A DNA stretch of 64,000 bases, taken from positions 186,001 to 250,000 of the forward strand of contig NZ_SLXD01000003.1 of the NCBI RefSeq assembly GCF_004340905.1, given 5' to 3'. The notes beneath the pieces are model-generated. The model worked only from the letters and a program-made list of their open reading frames with translations, was not told the origin of the DNA and did not search any database. The position numbers were made by a program, and so were the translations under genes. Of this stretch, positions 59,547 through 64,000 are shown one piece after another. Every line of letters begins with the position of its first letter. Position 1 is the stretch's first letter. This DNA comes from Rubrivivax gelatinosus (lineage in GTDB: Bacteria > Pseudomonadota > Gammaproteobacteria > Burkholderiales > Burkholderiaceae_C).

Positions 59547-59620
59547 CGGTCCGTCGGGGGGGCTGGCGGGATTATGCTGGATTGCGTTGCGGAGCTGCCT
59601 TTCCTGGTTGACAGGCGTGG

Positions 59621-59644
59621 AAAGGCCCGCCGAAGCGGGCCTTT
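59621..59644 (-). terminator. Terminator of the outer-membrane protein gene
   Basis: A 10-bp stem, AAAGGCCCGC-CGAA-GCGGGCCTTT (read on plus), is a near-symmetric terminator 27 bases after the stop of the gene at 59671. T-runs occur on both strands. Confidence 0.85.
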
Positions 59645-59670
59645 CGAGATCGGGAGGAGTGACTCCCCGA

Positions 59671-60204
59671 TTAGAACTTGTAGCCCAGGCCGAAGGTGAA
59701 GCCGTCGACCTTGACGTCGTCCTTGTTGTAATAACGCATGTAATCGACAACGCCGTACATGTTCTTCGAGAACGCGTACTTCATGCCCACGCCGAACGAA
59801 ACGTCGTTGTCGCTGTCGGAGTTGCTGAACTCTCCGACCAGGGTCGCCTTCAGCTTGCTTTCGGCGAAGCCGACGCGGGCGAAGAGTTCGAGGCCTTCGC
59901 TGACGTCCACCTTCGGCTTGACGTAGAAGCCGTAGCTGTGCTCGAGCTTCAGCTTGACGGTGTCGCTGCCGGCGCGCACCGAGTCGTCGCTCGTTCCGAG
60001 AGCGAACATGGCTTCGAGCGCGACGTTCGGGTGCACCTCGTAACCCAGGATGCCGCGCACGGCGCCGAGGTCGAAGTCGGTGCCGACGACGTCGGCGTTC
60101 AGCAGCGAATAGCCGATCTCGCCGTAAATCGGCGAGGCAACCGTTTGCGCTTGGGCAGCGCCGCAGGCCAGAACGGCGGCGGCAATCATTGCGATCTTCT
60201 TCAT
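59671..60204 (-). CDS. Small outer-membrane beta-barrel protein
   Basis: The 177-residue precursor has a signal peptide cleaved after AAQA (about residue 19), alternating strands typical of an eight-stranded OmpX/OmpA-like barrel, and a terminal Phe (GLGYKF). Its function is unknown. Its mRNA leader contains a stable hairpin. GC content is lower and Lys/Asp/Asn more frequent than in neighbours, as expected of a secreted protein. Confidence 0.85.
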   Translation of the reverse strand: MKKIAMIAAAVLACGAAQAQTVASPIYGEIGYSLLNADVVGTDFDLGAVRGILGYEVHPNVALEAMFALGTSDDSVRAGSDTVKLKLEHSYGFYVKPKVDVSEGLELFARVGFAESKLKATLVGEFSNSDSDNDVSFGVGMKYAFSKNMYGVVDYMRYYNKDDVKVDGFTFGLGYKF

Positions 60205-60220
60205 TATTTCCCTGTCGTTT

Positions 60221-60255
60221 CTTCACTGCATGGCCGAATGCCATGCAGGGTGAAG
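60221..60255 (-). promoter_or_regulatory. Hairpin in the leader of the outer-membrane protein gene
   Basis: A 9-bp perfect stem, CTGCATGGC (60226-60234 is its left arm read on plus) with GCCATGCAG (60240-60248), is extended by CTTCA/TGAAG after a two-base bulge. It lies 17-51 bases upstream of the start codon. It could affect mRNA stability or translation; no known RNA family is recognised. Confidence 0.4.
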
Positions 60256-60408
60256 AAATTACCGGCGCGTTCAGGCTGCGTCAACGCCGCGTCGCCTGAT
60301 GGCGACATGCGGCTGTTGGCGGTTTGCGCCGGATCAGAGGAGGAGTTCGTCGGGCCGAACTCGGGTGCCATCGCCCGCAGGTTCGTGGGCTGGCACTGGC
60401 AAGGGAGG

Positions 60409-60507
60409 GTGACGAGCCTTACCCCCGGCACTGGTTGCAACGCTTAGGGCTGCTTGGTTCCCCACCTGACCCGGTTGGGCGCGCTTCCATGCGGGGAGGC
60501 CCGTCAG
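60409..60507 (-). ncRNA. ffs: 4.5S signal recognition particle RNA
   Basis: Read on the minus strand, GACGGGCCT near 60505 pairs fully with AGGCTCGTC near 60411, and the interior shows the SRP domain IV core GGTCAGG ... AAGCAGCC at 60472-60448. The apical GGAA tetraloop is closed by GG/CC where E. coli has CC/GG, a compensatory swap. TAGAAT at 60518-60513 is a well-placed -10. The site just ahead of dnaX region genes is common for ffs. Confidence 0.88.
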
Positions 60508-60512
60508 GGCGC

Positions 60513-60518
60513 ATTCTA
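60513..60518 (-). promoter_or_regulatory. -10 element of the SRP RNA gene
   Basis: TAGAAT on the minus strand lies five to seven bases before the predicted RNA 5' end (60507-60505). No consensus -35 is seen. Confidence 0.6.
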
Positions 60519-60574
60519 GCCGCAGTGCGCGGCGGGCCCGCCGGTGCCGGGGTGGCACCGCGGGCCATGGGCTC

Positions 60575-61690
60575 TCAGCGCAGCTGCAGCGCGTCGTCGC
60601 CCCACTCGATGCCCAGCGGCTCGACGACGAGGCGCTTGGGACCGGCCTCGACGCGGCCGGCGACGAGGGCCTCGATGCCCTGGGCACGGGCGATCTCGAC
60701 GGTGCGCTCGGCGTCCGCGGCGGCGACGTAGAGCGCGAAGCCCGCGCCCATGTTCAGCGTGCCGTAGGCCTCGGCGTCGTCCTGGCCGGCGTGGCGCTGG
60801 ATGAAGGCCAGCACCGGCGGCACCTTCGGCACCGCGCTGATGCGGTAGGTGAAGCTGCCCGGGTGGCGCAGCAGCTTGCGCCAGCCGTGGCCGGTGACGT
60901 TGGCGGCGTAGTGCACGCGCACGCCGGCCGCAGCCAGGGCTTCGGTGACCGGCGAATACAGCGTCGTCGGCGCCAGCAGCGCGTCGCCGTACGTCAGGCC
61001 CGGCTCGACCTCGGTGAGGTAACCCTCGGGCAGGCGCTCGACGAGCTTGCGCGCCAGGCTCAGGCCGTTGGCGTGGATGCCGCTGGAGGCCAGCAGCACG
61101 ATCGCGTCGCCGGCGGCCAGATCGTCGCCCAGCGACAGGCGCTGCTTCGGGTTGACGATACCGGTGCACGAGGCGGCCAGGTCGATGCGGCCGCTCTCGA
61201 CGATGCCCGCCAGCGCCGGCGTCTCGCCGCCGCCCCAGGCGACGCGGCAGGTGTCGCAGGCGGCTTTCCAGCCGGCCACCAGGGCCTGTGCACGCTCGGC
61301 GTCGCCGAACCAGTCGCTGCCGCCGGCGGCCCAGTAGGCCTGCACGACCAGCGGTGTGGCGCCGACGGTGATCAGGTCGTTGACCGCCATCGCGATCGTG
61401 TCCTGGGCGATGCCGGCGTAATAGCTGCGGCCGGTGAGCTTTTGCATCTCGTCGGCGACCAGGGCCTTGCTGCCCAGGCATTCGACGATGCTGGCGAGGT
61501 AGAACGGACCGACGTCGACGACGTAGGCGGATTCGCCGCGCGAGGCCTTCACCTCGGTGAAGCCGTGGCCCGCGAGGTGCGGGGCGGTGGCGGCGGCGGC
61601 GCGTTGCGCGGCCACTTTGAGCGGGTCGATCAGGTCGTAGACGACGCCGGACTGCTCGTAGCTCAGCGGAGTGTTGGCGGGTGCTTGCAT
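60575..61690 (-). CDS. AIR synthase (PurM)-family protein
   Basis: The 371-residue protein aligns by eye with PurM: the motifs IAMAVNDLITVGATPL, AWGGGETPALAG, IVLLASSGIHANGLSLARKL, LLAPTTLYSPV and TLNMGAGFALYV correspond to standard blocks. However, the usual GTDGVGTKLK ATP/substrate segment reads VECLGSKALVA, and the N-terminus is longer. It may be a divergent phosphoribosylformylglycinamidine cyclo-ligase or a paralogue with another substrate. Confidence 0.75.
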   Translation of the reverse strand: MQAPANTPLSYEQSGVVYDLIDPLKVAAQRAAAATAPHLAGHGFTEVKASRGESAYVVDVGPFYLASIVECLGSKALVADEMQKLTGRSYYAGIAQDTIAMAVNDLITVGATPLVVQAYWAAGGSDWFGDAERAQALVAGWKAACDTCRVAWGGGETPALAGIVESGRIDLAASCTGIVNPKQRLSLGDDLAAGDAIVLLASSGIHANGLSLARKLVERLPEGYLTEVEPGLTYGDALLAPTTLYSPVTEALAAAGVRVHYAANVTGHGWRKLLRHPGSFTYRISAVPKVPPVLAFIQRHAGQDDAEAYGTLNMGAGFALYVAAADAERTVEIARAQGIEALVAGRVEAGPKRLVVEPLGIEWGDDALQLR

Positions 61691-61698
61691 GGGCCGGG

Positions 61699-61722
61699 AT
61701 TATCGCCCCCCGCCCGTAGAAT
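61699..61722. promoter_or_regulatory. Divergent -10 elements of the PurM-family gene and dnaX
   Basis: GATAAT on the minus strand (61704-61699) ends eight bases before the purM-like ATG 61690. TAGAAT on the plus strand (61717-61722) ends seven bases before GTG 61730 of dnaX. Both genes lack a Shine-Dalgarno. The 39-base space between the starts holds both promoters. Confidence 0.55.
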
Positions 61723-61729
61723 GCCCCGC

Positions 61730-63718
61730 GTGAGCTACGTCGTCCTCGCGCGCAAATATCGTCCCCGCAGCTTCGACCAGATGGTCGGTCAGGAGCACGT
61801 CGTCCGTGCGCTGAGCAACGCGCTGGAGCAGCAGCGGCTGCACCACGCCTACCTCTTCACCGGCACGCGCGGCATCGGCAAGACCACCGTCTCGCGCATC
61901 CTGGCCAAGAGCCTGAACTGCACCGGGCCCGACGGCACCGGCGGCATCACCGCGCACCCCTGCGGCGTCTGCAGCGCCTGCACCGAGATCGACGCCGACC
62001 GCTACATCGACTACATCGAGCTCGACGCGGCCAGCAACCGCAGCATCGACGAGATCCGCGACCTGATCGAGCGCGCGGCCTACAAGCCCGGCATCGGGCG
62101 CTTCAAGGTCTTCATGATCGACGAGGCGCACCAGCTCACCAAGGACGCCTTCAACGCGCTGCTGAAGACGCTGGAGGAGCCGCCCGAGTACCTGAAGTTC
62201 GTGCTCGCGACGACCGACCCGGAGAAGATGCTGCCGACGGTGCTGTCGCGCTGCCTGCAGTTCAACCTGCGGCCGATGGCGCCGCAGACCGTGCACGATC
62301 ACCTGCAGAAGGTGCTGGCCGCCGAGCACGTGCCGCACGACGAGGCCTCGCTGCGCCTGCTGTCGCGCGCCGCGCGCGGTTCGATGCGCGACGCGCTGTC
62401 GCTCACCGACCAGGCCATCGCCTACGGCGGCGGGAGGGTCGACGAGGCCGTCGTGCGCGGCATGCTCGGCAGCGTCGACCGCGGCCATGCGCGCCGGCTG
62501 GTCGAGGCGCTGGCCGCCCGCGACGGCGCCGCGGTGCTGGCCACCGTCGACGCGCTGCGTGCGATGGGCCTGTCGGCCGCGGCGACGCTGGAGGAACTGG
62601 CCTCGCTGCTGCAGCAGATGGCGGTCGAGCAGGCCGTGCCCGGCGCGCTCGACGTGCAGGATCCGGACACCGAAGACGCGCGGGCGCTCGCCGGCGTGCT
62701 GGCGCCCGACGAGACGCAGCTGCTCTACAGCATCGCGCTGCACGGCCGCGCCGAGCTGGCGCTGATGAGCGACGAATACGGCGCGCTGACGATGGTGCTG
62801 CTGCGCCTGCTGGCCTTCCCGCCGGCCGGTGCCGCGCCGCTGCCGCCGCGCGAAGCGCCGCGTTCGGCGCCGCTGCGCGCGCCGTCGCCGCCGGCGATGA
62901 CGATGCCGGTGGCCAAGGCCGCTGCGCCGGTCGCGGCACCTCAGCCGGCGCCGGCCGCGCCGGTGGCTGCGCCGCCGACCGCCGCGCCCGCATCGCGACC
63001 TACCGCGGCGCCTGTCGTTGAACGCCGACCGGAAGCGCCCGTGCCCGCGCCGGTGCCGCAAGCCGCCCCTGAACGCGCCACCAAGCGCGCGGCTTCGCAC
63101 GATGACGACGGGCCCCCCTGGGATCCTGACGACGAGCCACCGCTCGAAGGCGAGTTCCGACACGCCGTTGCGGCGCCGTCGCGCAGGCCAGCCGAAGTGC
63201 CGGAGCCCGAGCGCTTCGAGCCCGCTCCCGTCGACGCCGTGCCCGACGAGCCGCAGCCCGTCGAGCGCCGCCCGCGCCCCGTGCGCCGCGACGAGCCGCC
63301 GGCACCGCCGCCGCGCACCCCGCTGGGCGACCGCTGGTATGCGCTGTGCCAGACGATGGCCGAACGCGGCGCGGTTTCGGCGCTGCTGCGTGAACTGGCC
63401 TGGCAGGGCGGGCTGGTCGAGGTCGACGAGGCCGCCGCGCCGCCACGCTGGCGGCTGCAGGTCGAACGCGAGTCGCTGCGCACCAACGCGCTGCGCGAGA
63501 AGCTGGCGGCCGCGATGGCCGCCGAGCTCGGCGCGCCGGTCGAGCTGGTGCTCGAGCCCGGCTCGCCCGAGGACACGCCGGCCCGGCGCGATGCCTGGGA
63601 GCGCACGCGCCGCCAGCAGGAGGCCGAGCACACGATCCGCCACGATCCGGTGGTGCTGGAGCTGATGCGTCAGTTCCCCACGGCACGCCTGGTGCCGAAC
63701 TCGATCAAGCCGATCTGA
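61730..63718 (+). CDS. dnaX: DNA polymerase III subunit tau/gamma DnaX
   Basis: DnaX is the clamp-loader ATPase and replisome organiser. The 662-residue protein has Walker A (GTRGIGKTT), a four-cysteine zinc module (CTGP ... CGVCSAC), Walker B region MIDEAHQL, the SRC motif (LSRCLQF), a long Ala/Pro linker (about 365-530) and a C-terminal polymerase-binding domain. GTG 61730 gives VSYVVLARKYRP, like E. coli MSYQVLARKWRP; ATG 61721 is possible but overlaps the -10. No A-rich frameshift site for gamma is seen. Confidence 0.95.
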   Translation: MSYVVLARKYRPRSFDQMVGQEHVVRALSNALEQQRLHHAYLFTGTRGIGKTTVSRILAKSLNCTGPDGTGGITAHPCGVCSACTEIDADRYIDYIELDAASNRSIDEIRDLIERAAYKPGIGRFKVFMIDEAHQLTKDAFNALLKTLEEPPEYLKFVLATTDPEKMLPTVLSRCLQFNLRPMAPQTVHDHLQKVLAAEHVPHDEASLRLLSRAARGSMRDALSLTDQAIAYGGGRVDEAVVRGMLGSVDRGHARRLVEALAARDGAAVLATVDALRAMGLSAAATLEELASLLQQMAVEQAVPGALDVQDPDTEDARALAGVLAPDETQLLYSIALHGRAELALMSDEYGALTMVLLRLLAFPPAGAAPLPPREAPRSAPLRAPSPPAMTMPVAKAAAPVAAPQPAPAAPVAAPPTAAPASRPTAAPVVERRPEAPVPAPVPQAAPERATKRAASHDDDGPPWDPDDEPPLEGEFRHAVAAPSRRPAEVPEPERFEPAPVDAVPDEPQPVERRPRPVRRDEPPAPPPRTPLGDRWYALCQTMAERGAVSALLRELAWQGGLVEVDEAAAPPRWRLQVERESLRTNALREKLAAAMAAELGAPVELVLEPGSPEDTPARRDAWERTRRQQEAEHTIRHDPVVLELMRQFPTARLVPNSIKPI

Positions 63719-63788
63719 GCGCCAGCGCCGCACGACGATAATCCCGCGTTTTCGGCGGCCCTGAAGGCCGCCACGAAAGGACACGACG

Positions 63789-64000
63789 ATGATGAAGGGC
63801 CAACTCGCCGGGCTGATGAAGCAGGCCCAGGCGATGCAGGAAAACATGAAGCGCGCCCAGGAAGAGCTGGCGCAGCTGGAGGTCGAGGGCCAGTCCGGCG
63901 CCGGCCTGGTGAAGGTCGTGATGACCTGCAAACACGACGTGCGCCGCCTCAGCATCGACCCCAGCCTGCTGGCCGACGACAAGGACATGCTGGAAGACCT
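63789..64000 (+). CDS. ybaB: YbaB/EbfC nucleoid-associated protein (partial)
   Basis: The first 70 codons are present and the gene runs off the window. The product begins [17 protein letters not shown] and continues with the [22 protein letters not shown] block of the YbaB/EbfC DNA-binding family. GGA precedes ATG 63789. It follows dnaX by 70 bases, the usual dnaX-ybaB-recR order. Confidence 0.95.
   Translation, partial: MMKGQLAGLMKQAQAMQENMKRAQEELAQLEVEGQSGAGLVKVVMTCKHDVRRLSIDPSLLADDKDMLED

Noticed and set aside
60324..60731. 135-codon frame crossing the SRP RNA
   Set aside because: No protein similarity, low-complexity composition, and the region is explained by the SRP RNA and the purM-like gene end.
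62820..63320. Ala/Pro-rich segment of dnaX considered as a repeat or frameshift
   Set aside because: The reading frame is continuous and such linkers are normal in DnaX of GC-rich bacteria.

Overview
The window is a GC-rich (about 70%) chromosomal segment from a phototrophic betaproteobacterium of the Burkholderiales. The best guess is a Rubrivivax gelatinosus-like organism. The guess rests on base composition, a proteobacterial photosynthesis gene cluster (bchFNBHLM-lhaA-puhA, aerR-ppsR, crtI, bchG-bchP), and betaproteobacterial housekeeping blocks (surE-pcm-nlpD-rpoS, trxA-rho-rpmE, pst-pho). Species identity is inferred from gene content and order, not from a search. I saw no tRNA, rRNA, CRISPR array, prophage or insertion sequence.

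Region 1 (1-18929) is the photosynthesis gene cluster. On the minus strand a tightly packed superoperon runs bchF, bchN, bchB, bchH, bchL, bchM, lhaA, puhA and leaves the window at base 1. Divergent from it lie aerR (cobalamin-binding antirepressor) and ppsR (redox repressor). crtI then faces back toward ppsR, and bchG, a PucC-family gene, bchP and a small membrane-protein gene run rightwards. Two near-identical 18-bp PpsR palindromes sit in the two divergent intergenic regions. Each palindrome carries a TTGACR -35-like hexamer in both orientations, and all four outward-facing start codons lie 29-31 bases from its edges.

Region 2 (18943-23006) holds a two-component pair (NarL-type regulator and large membrane histidine kinase) and a quinone-oxidoreductase-type dehydrogenase, all on the minus strand. 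Region 3 (23091-28237) is the stationary-phase block surE-pcm-nlpD-rpoS followed by rlmD, closed by a bidirectional terminator. The surE/pcm junction is interrupted by two tandem copies of a 71/72-bp structured repeat. A third copy lies at 53474, again exactly at a stop/start junction.

Region 4 (28255-40201) is housekeeping: a Bax-inhibitor-like membrane protein, carAB, greA, a DUF4149 protein, yhbY, rlmE, ftsH with a sigma-32-like promoter, folP and glmM. Region 5 (40274-49199) is the phosphate regulon pstSCAB-phoU-phoBR with a Pho-box region shared with a divergent fasciclin lipoprotein gene, followed by a GT39-like membrane glycosyltransferase. Region 6 (49229-51500) is trxA-rho-rpmE. Region 7 (51728-60204) is signalling: a pseudokinase-HDOD protein, a kinase-HDOD-GAF protein, a Tat-exported metallophosphoesterase, an AgrC/AgrA-like pair and a small outer-membrane beta-barrel. 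Region 8 (60409-64000) has the 4.5S SRP RNA gene, a PurM-family gene, dnaX and the start of ybaB/ebfC.

A theme across the window is a -10-like hexamer ending only 6-8 bases before the start codon (surE, rlmD, glmM, yhbY, purM, dnaX and the PpsR-controlled genes). This suggests that leaderless or near-leaderless mRNAs are common here. The most unusual items are the stop/start-junction repeat, the symmetric PpsR promoter modules, and the kinase/pseudokinase HDOD pair.
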